The position numbers and the translations under genes were made by a program. 64,000 nucleotides of DNA from 34-65-8 sp963529855 (GTDB taxonomy: Bacteria; Pseudomonadota; Alphaproteobacteria; Sphingomonadales; Sphingomonadaceae). The first letter of the stretch is position 1. Every line of letters starts with the position of its first letter. Location: the NCBI GenBank assembly GCA_963529855.1, contig CAURZK010000001.1, positions 186,001-250,000 of the forward strand, given 5' to 3'. This document shows, one piece after another, positions 1 to 8,650 of this stretch. A model generated the notes under the pieces. That model did no database searches. It was not told the DNA's origin and saw only the letters and a program-made list of their open reading frames with translations.

Positions 1-650
1 TCGAACGGTTCCAGCAGCACCCTGTGGGCAGGCCCTTCGTTGTCGAATGCGAAACCATCGCCGCGATGACCAATCAGCGCGATCCCGCCCGGGTGGCTAT
101 GCCAGGTTTCCCTGCCGGCATCTGATGCAGTCAAACGGGCGGCACCCGGCCACATCGCCGGCCCAAGAGGGTTTTGGAAAAGCGCGTGCTTGATATCGGT
201 CAGCAGCAATTCCTGATGCTGCTGTTCATGTGCAATGCCCAGTTCGATCAACGGGGCGAGCGGAGGATCATCGACGAGGCCATCCATCGCCTCGTCCACA
301 TGCGCGCGCCATCGGGCAATCTCGCCCAGAGTTGGGCGGGACAGCATGCCGCGGCTGCCGCGCGCCAGCCGCGCCCCTTCACCTTCATAATAGGAATTGA
401 ACAGGAACGGCCAATCCTCGCGATAAAGCCGATAGCCGGCCGCGTGATCGCGCAGCAGGAACGTTTCCCAGAACCATGTGGTGTGCGCCAGATGCCACTT
501 GGCAGGCGAGGCATCTTCCATCGACTGGATGGTAGCGTCGGCCTCGCCCAGCGGTGAGGCAAGCGCGACGCTCAGACCGCGAGTGCGATGGAATCGGTCG
601 CCCAGCCCCTCCGCCTGGCGGGCGGTCGGGTGACGGTCGGCATTCGGCAC
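1..650 (-). CDS. egtB: Ergothioneine biosynthesis protein EgtB (partial, C-terminus off the window)
   Basis: Non-heme iron sulfoxide synthase that joins hercynine to a thiol donor in ergothioneine synthesis. 216 N-terminal residues are visible; the formylglycine-enzyme-like C-terminal domain is cut by the window edge. The DinB-like iron-binding part is clear: HLAHTTWFWETF at 53-64 and the HX3HXE motif HEQQHQE at 141-147 (H141, H145, E147), with H56 as the likely third ligand, plus the NSYYEGEG and RGMLSRPT stretches of the family. The start is GTG at 650, chosen because GGAGGAG lies about 6-9 bases upstream and the next in-frame ATG would remove the first conserved part. The methyltransferase partner egtD, often adjacent, is not in view. 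Family assignment is firm; activity is inferred. Confidence 0.88.
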   Translation of the reverse strand, partial: MPNADRHPTARQAEGLGDRFHRTRGLSVALASPLGEADATIQSMEDASPAKWHLAHTTWFWETFLLRDHAAGYRLYREDWPFLFNSYYEGEGARLARGSRGMLSRPTLGEIARWRAHVDEAMDGLVDDPPLAPLIELGIAHEQQHQELLLTDIKHALFQNPLGPAMWPGAARLTASDAGRETWHSHPGGIALIGHRGDGFAFDNEGPAHRVLLEPF

Positions 651-736
651 GGGCGTTCTCCTCCTCCGTCCCAGCCTAACGCTCCTGCACCCAATAAGTT
701 GCAGGTCAAAGACCTTAATCCAGCTTGCCTAAACCT

Positions 737-2110
737 TCAGGCGGCGTCGCGGTGCCGCTGGGCAGTTTCAAGCTGGATCATTTCCGCCAGCAGGAACGCC
801 AGTTCCAGCGACTGCGCAGCATTGAGGCGCGGATCGCAGTGAGTGTGATACCGATCGCCAAGCCGTTCATCGGTGATAGCCACCGCCCCGCCGACGCATT
901 CGGTCACATCCTGCCCGGTCATTTCGACGTGGATGCCGCCTGCATGCGTCCCTTCCGCACGGTGCACGGCGAAAAACCCGCGCACTTCGTTAAGGATGCG
1001 ATCGAACGGCCGCGTTTTGTAGCCGCTGTCCGATTTGACCACGTTGCCGTGCATCGGATCACAGCTCCACACCACCGGATGTCCTTCGCGCGTCACCGCG
1101 CGCAGCAGCGGCGGCAGGCCGCTTTCGACCTTGTCGTGCCCGAACCGGCTGATCAGCGTGATCCGCCCCGGCTCGCGCGCCGGATTGAGCGTATCGAGCA
1201 GGCGCAGCAATACTTCCGGATCGAGGCTCGGACCGCACTTGAGGCCGATCGGATTGCCGATCCCGCGCGCGAATTCGACATGAGCGCTACCATCGAACCG
1301 GGTCCGGTCGCCGATCCAGACCATGTGGGCGCTGGTATCGTACCAATCGCCCGTCAGGCTGTCGCGCCGGGTCATCGCCTGTTCGTAGGGGAGCAGCAAA
1401 GCCTCGTGGCTGGTGTAGAAACTGGTGGCCTGCAGCTGCGGCACCGTTGCAGGATCCACTCCGCACGCTTCCATGAAATCGAGCGCTTCGGAAATGCGGT
1501 CCGCCAGGTCGCCGAACTTGGCCGCCCACGGGCTGCGGCCCATGGTGTCGAGCGTCCACTGGTGAACCTGACGCAGGTTCGCGTAGCCGCCCCCTGCGAA
1601 GGCGCGCAGCAAATTGAGTGTGGCAGCCGCCTGAGAATAGGCGCGGATCATTCGCTGCGGATCGTTCCGCCGGCTTTCCGGTGTGAAATCGATGCCGTTG
1701 ACGTTGTCACCGAAATAGCTCGGCAGGGTCACATCGCCCTGGGTTTCGCTGTCGGCGCTCCGCGGCTTGGCGAACTGGCCGGCCATGCGGCCGACCTTCA
1801 CCACCGGCAACTTTCCCGCAAACGTCAGGACGACCGCCATCTGCAAGATTACGCGGAACGTGTCCCGAATGTTGTTGGGATGAAACTCGGCGAAACTTTC
1901 GGCACAGTCGCCGCCCTGGAGCAGGAACCCGCGCCCTTCGGCGACCCCGGCAAGCTCTGCCTTGAGTGCGCGGGCTTCGCCTGCAAAGACCAGCGGCGGG
2001 TAGTGCGACAGCGTCGCTTCCGCATCAGCCAGGGCGGCAGGGTCTTCGTAACGCGGCAGATGACGTGCCTCGTGCGCCTTCCAGCTATCGGGGTTCCAGT
2101 TGCGGGCCAT
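737..2110 (-). CDS. Class II 3-deoxy-7-phosphoheptulonate (DAHP) synthase
   Basis: First committed step of the shikimate pathway: condenses phosphoenolpyruvate and erythrose 4-phosphate to DAHP in the cytoplasm. The 457-residue length, the early NWNPDSWKAHEARHLP stretch, GGDCAESF and KVGRMAGQFAKPRS are typical of the class II (plant/Mycobacterium type) family, unrelated in length to the class I AroFGH enzymes of E. coli. The Cys of GGDCAESF is a metal ligand in the family. The ATG at 2110 was chosen; in-frame GTG (2116) and TTG (2122) lie just upstream and cannot be excluded because no start has a strong ribosome site. It stands alone between egtB and the M16 protease on the same strand, with 86 bases to egtB. 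Confidence 0.93.
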   Translation of the reverse strand: MARNWNPDSWKAHEARHLPRYEDPAALADAEATLSHYPPLVFAGEARALKAELAGVAEGRGFLLQGGDCAESFAEFHPNNIRDTFRVILQMAVVLTFAGKLPVVKVGRMAGQFAKPRSADSETQGDVTLPSYFGDNVNGIDFTPESRRNDPQRMIRAYSQAAATLNLLRAFAGGGYANLRQVHQWTLDTMGRSPWAAKFGDLADRISEALDFMEACGVDPATVPQLQATSFYTSHEALLLPYEQAMTRRDSLTGDWYDTSAHMVWIGDRTRFDGSAHVEFARGIGNPIGLKCGPSLDPEVLLRLLDTLNPAREPGRITLISRFGHDKVESGLPPLLRAVTREGHPVVWSCDPMHGNVVKSDSGYKTRPFDRILNEVRGFFAVHRAEGTHAGGIHVEMTGQDVTECVGGAVAITDERLGDRYHTHCDPRLNAAQSLELAFLLAEMIQLETAQRHRDAA

Positions 2111-2205
2111 GGCCACATTCAACCGGAACGCAGCACCCTTCGCAAGCGCAATAAATCTGCGCTGTGCGAAGGCAGGGCTACGCCCGAGGTGACGGCACCA
2201 GTAGC

Positions 2206-5169
2206 TTACCTTCCGCTCACTTCGGCTGCGCGGGCGGCGCCGCCGCTAGCAAGCGATTGACCTTCGGGAATGACCGCCAGGCGCCAACCCTGCTTGCCGC
2301 CGAAATACTTGGTTGCCAGCGCTTGCATCGCTTCGGGGGTGGTCTGCGTATAGTCGCTGAGTAGCGAGCGCAGCAGTTCTACGCGGCGTGGATCGGTCGA
2401 AGACCCTTCCAGCTGGAACATCCAGAACATGTTTCCGGTCGATGCGCGCTGGATCAACTGGCGCAGCGGTTCGGTGACACGGGCCAGCTCGTCGGCCTCT
2501 GGCGGATTGGCGATCAGATCCCTCGCGATCGTGTCGGCCACCTGGAAGAACACCGGCACGTCCTCGGGGCGAAGCTGGCTGATTGCGCTGATCGTACCGC
2601 CTTCTTCAACATCCACCGGCCAGTTGGTGCTGATCTGCGGGGCGTAGCTTGCCCCGGCCCGCTCGCGCATGGCCTCCATCAGACGGTTATTGAACACTTC
2701 GACCAGGATTTCGAGCTGGCGCGATTCGCGCAGATTGGTGACGCCAGCGCCCCCTTCCCACGCAATTACCGCCGCCGCCTGGTTGGCATCGCCGCGATGG
2801 GTCAGCACAACCGGCTGAGTGGACGGTGTTGGGAAATCGGTGGTGCGGGCGGCCACCGTGGACGGAATCGGCGTGCGCGGCGGCAGCGCGCCGAACGTCT
2901 TGCGCAGCGACTCGACTGTCGCGTCACGATCGAATTCGCCGAACACCAGCACTTCAACCGGGCCCTGCTGCAGGATCGGTTCCCACACGGCCCGGAATCC
3001 TTCGGGCGTGGCAGCGTCGAGGGCGGCGGCATCGGGCGTCGCGAAGCGGCCGTCGCGCGCACGCAGCAGCCAGTCGAGATCGCGGCTGAGAACGCCCGCG
3101 GGGCTCGTGGCGTAGCTTTCGTAAGCGAGCTTGGCACCGGCCTTGGCGCGGATCACCGGATTGGCGTCCCAGCGCGGCATGCCGAGCTTTGCTGCAAACA
3201 GATAGAGCTGGTCCGCCAGATCCTGTTGGCGCGTTTGCGCCGACAGGGTGAAAACCGCATCGCTGATGGCAAAGTCGAAGCCCATCCGGCGGCCGGTCGA
3301 AATCCGATCCAGTTCCTCCTGACCGAGTTCACCAATGCCCGAGCCGACCAGAGCCATTTCGCCGAGCGTGACGTAAGCCGCCTCGTCCGGCTCGAACGCG
3401 CGGTAACCGGCGCCGAAGCGAACCTTGACCGCGACCCTGCCAGGCTCCGCATCGTTGGCCCACAGGAGCGCGGTGACGCCATTGGCGAATTCGACCCGCT
3501 CGATGCCGAGTACGCCTAGCGGAGCGGCCGAAGCGACCGTGCCCGGCGTTCCGACCGGGGGCAGATCTTCGAACGAAACATCGCTTTCGGCAAGCCGCGC
3601 GCTGCCGTCGGCTTCCACCGGGGCGAGCATAGCGGTGCGGACAGCATTCGCATCAGCTTCACCCACGGCTGGAGTGACATAAACCGCGCGGACGACCTCT
3701 CCTTCGAACAGCTTGCGTGTGCGCTCCAGAACTGATTGCGGCGTGAACTGCGGTTTGGTGTCGCGGAACACCTGGAGGACCGTCTCGGGCGAGGCGACCG
3801 TTTCGCGAATGTCGACCGCCTGGACGATGTCGTCGGCGAGCCTGGACCCGGCCATGACGGAACGTTGCTCCACTGCACTGGCGAACGCGACGTCGATTTC
3901 TGCCACCTCGCGGTCGATTTCCTCCTGCGTGGGCGGAGCAGACAGGGCATCGGCAATCACTGCCCGCACATCGTCGAGCGCGGCGCGCCAGTCTTCGGTC
4001 AGGGGCGCGAAGGTCACGAAGGTCGCATCGGCCGAACGGCTGACGTCGTCCTGGGAAACCTGCGCAAACAGGTAAGACCCGCCCGATCGCGCGCGCGATT
4101 CGAGGCGGCGATTGATGATCGATTGCGCTACCGCCTCGACCATCAAGCCCTGGTTGTAGACAATCGTGTCGTTGACCGGCCGCCACGGGCGCATCACGGC
4201 GTAAGTATAGCTGCGCGGCAGGTCAGGCTCGACCAGGACTCCGGTTTGGCCAACCGGATTGTCGCGATCGGCACCGCGCGGCGCAATGGGATCGCCAAAG
4301 TCCGGCGCTGCAACACGGCGGCCGTCCGCTCGCCAATCGCCGAACCACTTTTCGGTCAGGGCGGCGAGGACCTTGGTATCGACATCGCCGACCACCACGA
4401 TGACGGTATTTTCGGGCCGGTACCAGCGCTTGTGGAATGCACCGACGGATGCTGCCTTGGCTGCGCGTAATGTTTCCTCGGTTCCGATCGGCAGGCGATC
4501 GGCCAGCCGCTGACCGGCGAACAGGATGCCGCGCGTCCCTTCCGCCACGCGCTGAGCCGCGCCGCCACGCTCGCGCATTTCCGCCATGACGATCGGCACT
4601 TCGGCATCGATATTGGCCTGGCTCAGAACCGGCTCTCGGATCATGCCCGACAGCAGCTTGAAGCTCTCTTCCAGATTTTGCGGCGTCGCGCTCGGCAGGT
4701 CGAGCTTGTAGGCCGTGTGCGTAGGGCTGGTTTCGGCATTGGTATCGCTGCCGAATGTCGCACCCAGGCGCTGCCATGTCGGGATCGCCATCGCCGGGCC
4801 AAGGTACTTGCTCTCACGGAACAGGAGGTGTTCGAGCAGGTGGGCATAGCCGCGCTCGCTGTCCTGTTCATGGAGCGATCCGGCATCGATGCGGATGCGG
4901 ATCGAAACCTGGCCGGGCGGCACCCCGTTCTTGCGCACGGCGTAACGCAGGCCATTGTCCATCTCCCCCCACTGCCACTCGGGATCGCGCGGAACGTCGC
5001 TGTTCTCGTAGATCCACGGAGTTTCCTCGCCGGTCTGGAGGGCTTGCGGGGGACGCAGCTCGATTTGCTGGGCCTGGCCGTGAGAGGCAAGCAGAGCCAG
5101 CGGGAGAAACAGCGCGAGGCCGCGAGCGGCGCGAAGGAAGGAAGCCATTCCGCGGGCTATAAATATCAT
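2206..5169 (-). CDS. M16 family (pitrilysin-like) zinc metallopeptidase, secreted
   Basis: Large two-domain insulinase/pitrilysin-type protease of 987 residues. A basic, hydrophobic N-terminus ending near LLASHGQAQQ suggests Sec export to the periplasm. The inverted zinc motif HLLEH sits at 110-114 (H110, E113, H114), with the downstream acidic ligand expected in the VMAEMRERGG stretch. A second, degenerate M16 repeat fills roughly residues 550-960 and lacks HXXEH, as expected for the non-catalytic half. Two start codons are possible: ATG 5169 and ATG 5148 (residue 8); neither has a strong ribosome site and the shorter form gives a more usual signal peptide. It is transcribed divergently from the NifU-like gene, with 76 bases between them. 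Substrate unknown. Confidence 0.9.
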   Translation of the reverse strand: MIFIARGMASFLRAARGLALFLPLALLASHGQAQQIELRPPQALQTGEETPWIYENSDVPRDPEWQWGEMDNGLRYAVRKNGVPPGQVSIRIRIDAGSLHEQDSERGYAHLLEHLLFRESKYLGPAMAIPTWQRLGATFGSDTNAETSPTHTAYKLDLPSATPQNLEESFKLLSGMIREPVLSQANIDAEVPIVMAEMRERGGAAQRVAEGTRGILFAGQRLADRLPIGTEETLRAAKAASVGAFHKRWYRPENTVIVVVGDVDTKVLAALTEKWFGDWRADGRRVAAPDFGDPIAPRGADRDNPVGQTGVLVEPDLPRSYTYAVMRPWRPVNDTIVYNQGLMVEAVAQSIINRRLESRARSGGSYLFAQVSQDDVSRSADATFVTFAPLTEDWRAALDDVRAVIADALSAPPTQEEIDREVAEIDVAFASAVEQRSVMAGSRLADDIVQAVDIRETVASPETVLQVFRDTKPQFTPQSVLERTRKLFEGEVVRAVYVTPAVGEADANAVRTAMLAPVEADGSARLAESDVSFEDLPPVGTPGTVASAAPLGVLGIERVEFANGVTALLWANDAEPGRVAVKVRFGAGYRAFEPDEAAYVTLGEMALVGSGIGELGQEELDRISTGRRMGFDFAISDAVFTLSAQTRQQDLADQLYLFAAKLGMPRWDANPVIRAKAGAKLAYESYATSPAGVLSRDLDWLLRARDGRFATPDAAALDAATPEGFRAVWEPILQQGPVEVLVFGEFDRDATVESLRKTFGALPPRTPIPSTVAARTTDFPTPSTQPVVLTHRGDANQAAAVIAWEGGAGVTNLRESRQLEILVEVFNNRLMEAMRERAGASYAPQISTNWPVDVEEGGTISAISQLRPEDVPVFFQVADTIARDLIANPPEADELARVTEPLRQLIQRASTGNMFWMFQLEGSSTDPRRVELLRSLLSDYTQTTPEAMQALATKYFGGKQGWRLAVIPEGQSLASGGAARAAEVSGR

Positions 5170-5245
5170 GGCGATGAAGGGATAGTGAATAGCGCCAAGG
5201 GAATCCTCGCTTGTCGCCCCTCCCGGCCGCTCCTACATCGCGGCC

Positions 5246-5824
5246 ATGTTCATCGAAACCGAAACGACGCCCAATCCCGCCAGCCTGAAATTCCTTCCGG
5301 GCAAACCCGTCATGCCATCGGGTACGCGCGAGTTCGCCAGCCCGGAGGCAGCCGAGGCCAGCCCGCTGGCCCAAGCGATTTTCGATACCGGCGAAGTGAC
5401 CGGCGTCTTCTTCGGCGGCGATTTCGTCACCGTGACCGCAGCGCCGGGGGCCGACTGGTCGGCACTGAAGCCGCAGGTCGTCTCCATCCTGCTCGATCAC
5501 TTCGTGTCCGGGGCGCCGTTGTTCGCGCCGGGTACGGCCAGCGGAATCGCGGTTCCTGCGGAAGACGAATTTGCAGTGGAGGACGATCCGGCGAACGCCG
5601 ACATCGTCGACCAGATCAAGGATTTGCTGGAAACCCGTGTGCGCCCTGCTGTCGCTGGCGACGGTGGCGATATCCAGTATCGCGGGTTCAAGGACGGCGT
5701 CGTCTATCTGCAGATGCAGGGTGCCTGTTCCGGCTGCCCGTCATCCACCGCGACGCTGAAGCATGGCATCGAAGGCCTGCTGAAACATTACGTGCCGGAA
5801 GTGGTTGAAGTCCGCGCAGCCTGA
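5246..5824 (+). CDS. NifU family (Nfu-type) iron-sulfur cluster carrier
   Basis: Fe-S scaffold or carrier that delivers clusters to apo-proteins in the cytoplasm. The 192 residues show the Nfu N-terminal domain (from the FIETETTPNPASLKFLPG start to about residue 90), an acidic linker, and the C-terminal NifU domain with the cluster-binding CSGC at C161/C164. This two-domain form is the standard alphaproteobacterial and mitochondrial Nfu1 type, not the nitrogen-fixation NifU. It opens a plus-strand run that includes miaB, a radical-SAM Fe-S enzyme that Nfu proteins are known to serve in other bacteria. The next gene starts 25 bases on. Confidence 0.92.
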   Translation: MFIETETTPNPASLKFLPGKPVMPSGTREFASPEAAEASPLAQAIFDTGEVTGVFFGGDFVTVTAAPGADWSALKPQVVSILLDHFVSGAPLFAPGTASGIAVPAEDEFAVEDDPANADIVDQIKDLLETRVRPAVAGDGGDIQYRGFKDGVVYLQMQGACSGCPSSTATLKHGIEGLLKHYVPEVVEVRAA

Positions 5825-5849
5825 ACTCCCGCTTCCACAAGGATATTTC

Positions 5850-6458
5850 ATGACCAAGCAGTTCCACGATCACGTGCTGGATACAGGCGCGCTCGACCAG
5901 ATTTTCAACGAGGCGCGCAGCTACAACGGCTGGCTGGACAAGCCGGTCAGCGACGAACAACTTCACGCGATCTGGGAACTGGCAAAAATGGGGCCGACTT
6001 CGGCCAATATGCAGCCGGCCCGCATCGTCTGGGTCAAATCGGACGAGGCGAAGGCCAAGCTCGTCGAATGCGTTTCTGACGGCAACAAGGACAAGGTCGG
6101 TGCCGCACCAGTCACAGCACTGATCGCCTACGACATCGATTTTCACGAAGAACTGCCGTGGCTGTTCCCCCACACGGACGCCAAGAGCTGGTTCGATGGC
6201 GACGAGCAGGGCCGCAGGGAAGGTGCCTTCCGCAATTCGTCTCTCCAGGGCGCCTACCTGATCATTGCTGCGCGCGCGCTTGGCCTCGATACCGGTCCCA
6301 TGTCGGGCTTCGATGCCGGGGCCTTGGAAAAAGCGTTCTTCGCCGACAATCCGCGTCACAAGATCAACTTCATCTGTTCGATCGGCTATGGCGACCCGAC
6401 CTCCATCTTCGACCGTAGTTCCCGGCCCGACTTCGATCGGTTCAACGCGATCGTCTAA
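5850..6458 (+). CDS. RutE-like malonic semialdehyde reductase (nitroreductase fold)
   Basis: FMN-dependent nitroreductase-fold protein of 202 residues. Its conserved stretches (AKMGPTSANMQPARIVWV, DIDFHEELPWLFPH, FRNSSLQGAYLIIAARALGLDTGPMSGF) match the HadB/RutE subgroup that reduces malonic semialdehyde to 3-hydroxypropanoate. No rut operon surrounds it, so the role is more likely general aldehyde or quinone reduction. The ATG at 5850 was preferred over an upstream in-frame start at 5805 because it follows an AAGGA ribosome site and matches family length. The gene lies between nfu and tsaB on the same strand. Confidence 0.82.
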   Translation: MTKQFHDHVLDTGALDQIFNEARSYNGWLDKPVSDEQLHAIWELAKMGPTSANMQPARIVWVKSDEAKAKLVECVSDGNKDKVGAAPVTALIAYDIDFHEELPWLFPHTDAKSWFDGDEQGRREGAFRNSSLQGAYLIIAARALGLDTGPMSGFDAGALEKAFFADNPRHKINFICSIGYGDPTSIFDRSSRPDFDRFNAIV

Positions 6459-6484
6459 ACGCTTGACCAAAGGCGCATGACGGG

Positions 6485-7111
6485 GTGATTGCGGCGCGGA
6501 TGCGCACCCTGGCGATAGATTGCGCGACCGAAGCCTGCTCGGTCGCCCTGTTCGATGATGGCACGCTGGTGGCCCACGACCACCGCGTGCTGGGGCGCGG
6601 CCACGCCGAACACCTTGTCCCGATGATCGGCGCGCTGCCGGATAGGGGCAAAGCCGGGCGTATTCTCGTCTCTCGTGGCCCCGGCAGCTTTACCGGCGTC
6701 AGGATCGGGATCGCTACGGCACGGGCGCTCGGTATTGCATGGCGCGCTCCGGTGTTCGGCTATCCTACTCTCGCGCTGGTTGCCGCCATGGCGCGCAGCG
6801 ACGCGGGGCCAGCGCCGGTTAGCGTAACGATGACCGGCGGACACGGTGAGTGGTTCGTCGCCGATTTCGGTGCGGACGGTATGCCGGAACGTGAGGCGCT
6901 GTCCCGCATGCCAGCCGAAGCGGCAGCTGCGGCTGCTCATGACCTGGCTGCCGGTTCACAGGCGTCGGCTCTGGTCGGCTTGCGCGGGTTCGGCAGCGCG
7001 CTTTCCATCACTCCGGACGCGCGGTACGCGCTGAACTTGCCGCCAGCGCTGCTCACCGCGGATTGCTCGCCGATCTACGGCCGCCCTCCCGATGCGAGAT
7101 TGCCGGGATGA
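6485..7111 (+). CDS. tsaB: tRNA threonylcarbamoyladenosine biosynthesis protein TsaB
   Basis: Partner of TsaD in forming the t6A37 modification of ANN-decoding tRNAs. About 205 residues with the TsaB start RTLAIDCATEACSVALFDDG, the RGPGSFTGVRIGIATARALG stretch that is diagnostic for the family, and PTLALVAAMA. It is an ASKHA-fold protein that lacks metal-binding histidines of its own, as expected. The GTG at 6485 and the ATG at 6500 are both possible starts; neither has a convincing ribosome site. Its stop overlaps the rimI start as ATGA, so the two are translationally coupled, a common bacterial pairing. Confidence 0.93.
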   Translation: MIAARMRTLAIDCATEACSVALFDDGTLVAHDHRVLGRGHAEHLVPMIGALPDRGKAGRILVSRGPGSFTGVRIGIATARALGIAWRAPVFGYPTLALVAAMARSDAGPAPVSVTMTGGHGEWFVADFGADGMPEREALSRMPAEAAAAAAHDLAAGSQASALVGLRGFGSALSITPDARYALNLPPALLTADCSPIYGRPPDARLPG

Positions 7112-7572
7112 ACGACGATCTCGATCACATCATGAACGTGATGGAGGCCGCATTCGATCCGCGCTGGGGGGAGGCATGGACGCGCCGACAAGTCGGCGAT
7201 CTCTTGACCCTGCCGAGCACACATTACCGCCTCGTCGATGGCTCGGGCCAGCCGCTTGCCGACGGAGCGGAACCGGCCGGATTTATCCTCACCCGTCATG
7301 CATTCGATGAAGAAGAGTTGCTGCTTGTGGCAGTACGACCGGAATGTCGCGGTCGAGGAGTTGGGCGCAGCCTGCTGGAATTATTCAAGAACGATGCTCA
7401 ATCGCGCGGCGTGAAACGCGTCTTCCTCGAAATGCGCCATAACAACCCGGCCGCCGCCGTGTATCGCGCGGCAGGCTTTGCGCCGTTGGGAAGACGGCCC
7501 GACTATTATCGATTGGCCGATGGTGGGCGACTCGATGCGATTACGTATGGATGTGATCTGATTCAGAATTGA
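7108..7572 (+). CDS. rimI: Ribosomal protein S18-alanine N-acetyltransferase RimI
   Basis: GNAT acetyltransferase of 154 residues that in the family acetylates the N-terminus of ribosomal protein S18. The acetyl-CoA loop is visible as RPECRGRGVGRSLLELF (R/QXXGXG/A type), followed by FLEMRHNNPAAAVYRAAGFAPLGRRPDYY, the usual RimI C-terminal signature. The start at 7108 overlaps tsaB by four bases (ATGA), which decides it over an upstream in-frame start at 7063. Generic GNAT proteins can look alike; the tsaB neighbour supports RimI. Confidence 0.88.
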   Translation: MNDDLDHIMNVMEAAFDPRWGEAWTRRQVGDLLTLPSTHYRLVDGSGQPLADGAEPAGFILTRHAFDEEELLLVAVRPECRGRGVGRSLLELFKNDAQSRGVKRVFLEMRHNNPAAAVYRAAGFAPLGRRPDYYRLADGGRLDAITYGCDLIQN

Positions 7573-7706
7573 TTTTCGGCACAGTCGCAATTCGATTGGT
7601 CGGCGGGGCTTGAACGTACGACAATTCGGGCGCATTGAAGACCGCATGGGCGGAGATTTACTTCACCCGGGCCGCACCACCAATTATCGATAACAGGGAA
7701 ATGATG

Positions 7707-8147
7707 ATGGACGCCTCGACCGACGATGCGAAAGAAATGCTGATTACGCTTACGTCTGATATTGTTGCAGCACATGTCAGCAACAATGATGTTGCGGTGG
7801 CGGATGTGCCTGCGCTCATTACGAGTGTTTATGGCGCTCTGTCGTCGCTGGGCGAAACGGCACCCGTGCAGGAAGCACCGCCGGAACCGGCTGTGTCTAT
7901 CCGCGCATCGGTCAAGCCGGACTACATCGTCTGTCTCGAAGACGGCAAGAAGCTGAAAATGCTGAAGCGCTATCTGCGTACCAATTACGATATGAGCCCG
8001 GAAGAGTATCGCGCGCGCTGGAATCTGCCTGCCGATTATCCGATGGTTGCGCCCAACTATGCCGACAAGCGGCGTGAACTGGCAAAGAAGATCGGCCTCG
8101 GCCGGACCCCTGGTCAGAAGCGCGGGCGGCGGAAAAAGGTCGCCTGA
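7707..8147 (+). CDS. MucR/Ros family zinc-finger transcriptional regulator
   Basis: Small DNA-binding regulator of 146 residues in the MucR/Ros group. The conserved part runs from CLEDGKKLKMLKRYLRTNY through MSPEEYRARWNLPADYPMV to YADKRRELAKKIGLGR, with the single zinc finger in the middle (one cysteine visible in this block). In alphaproteobacteria these proteins act as global regulators of surface, motility and cell-cycle genes. Three ATG codons stand in a row (7701, 7704, 7707); the third sits best behind the AGGGAA ribosome site. A 134-base upstream gap probably carries its own promoter and a Rho-independent terminator follows, so it seems to be a one-gene unit. The Lys/Arg-rich tail GQKRGRRKKVA is typical. 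Confidence 0.9.
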   Translation: MDASTDDAKEMLITLTSDIVAAHVSNNDVAVADVPALITSVYGALSSLGETAPVQEAPPEPAVSIRASVKPDYIVCLEDGKKLKMLKRYLRTNYDMSPEEYRARWNLPADYPMVAPNYADKRRELAKKIGLGRTPGQKRGRRKKVA

Positions 8148-8169
8148 TCGTCCACTCGACTTGAGCACG

Positions 8170-8208
8170 AGGCCCCGCCGCCCTATGGTCGCGGGGCCTT
8201 TTCGTTTT
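8170..8208 (+). terminator. Rho-independent terminator after the MucR-type gene
   Basis: A 9-bp GC-rich stem (AGGCCCCGC at 8170-8178 with GCGGGGCCT at 8191-8199) around a 12-base loop is followed by TTTTCGTTTT. It lies 22 bases after the mucR-type stop and just before fur, so it should separate the two transcripts. Confidence 0.85.
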
Positions 8209-8221
8209 GCCGGGGTTACAG

Positions 8222-8650
8222 TTGCACAGGATCGATCTCGAACAGCTTTGCGCAGACCGCGGTCTGCGCATTACCGAGCAACGCCGGGTGATCGCGCGCG
8301 TGCTGTCGGAAAGCGAAGATCATCCGGATGTAGAGCTGCTGCACCAGCGCGCATCCGCCATCGACCCGCGCATTTCCATTGCCACCGTGTATCGCACCGT
8401 GCGCCTGTTCGAAGAAGCGGGCATCCTGGATCGCCACGACTTCGGTGACGGGCGTGCCAGATACGAGGCGGCGCCGGAGGCTCACCACGACCACCTGATC
8501 GACGTTGAAAGCGGCAAGGTGGTCGAATTCGTCGATCCGGAACTGGAAGCACTTCAGAAGCAGATTGCAGAAAAGCTCGGCTATCGCCTGGTCGACCACC
8601 GGATGGAGCTTTACGGGGTGAGGCTCGACCGGGGCGACACGACGGAGTGA
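8222..8650 (+). CDS. fur: Ferric uptake regulator family repressor Fur
   Basis: Winged-helix metal-responsive repressor of about 142 residues. DNA recognition helix ISIATVYRTVRLFEEAGIL (51-69) and the metal-site block EAHHDHLIDVESGKVVEF (86-103, H88, H89, H91) are clear. Only one cysteine (C10) is seen, so the structural CXXC zinc sites of E. coli Fur are absent, as in many alphaproteobacterial Fur proteins. No ATG is available at the right place: TTG at 8222 fits family length, TTG at 8207 is the alternative. In Rhizobiales Fur can be manganese-responsive (Mur); which metal this one senses cannot be read from sequence. Its stop overlaps the next gene as TGATG. Confidence 0.88.
   Translation: MHRIDLEQLCADRGLRITEQRRVIARVLSESEDHPDVELLHQRASAIDPRISIATVYRTVRLFEEAGILDRHDFGDGRARYEAAPEAHHDHLIDVESGKVVEFVDPELEALQKQIAEKLGYRLVDHRMELYGVRLDRGDTTE

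Noticed and set aside
725..2260. A 511-codon plus-strand frame opposite the DAHP synthase gene
   Set aside because: The minus strand encodes a full class II DAHP synthase; the opposite frame is low-complexity and unlike any family.
5246..5824. NifU-like gene as evidence of nitrogen fixation
   Set aside because: The domain layout is the housekeeping Nfu type and no nif gene is present.
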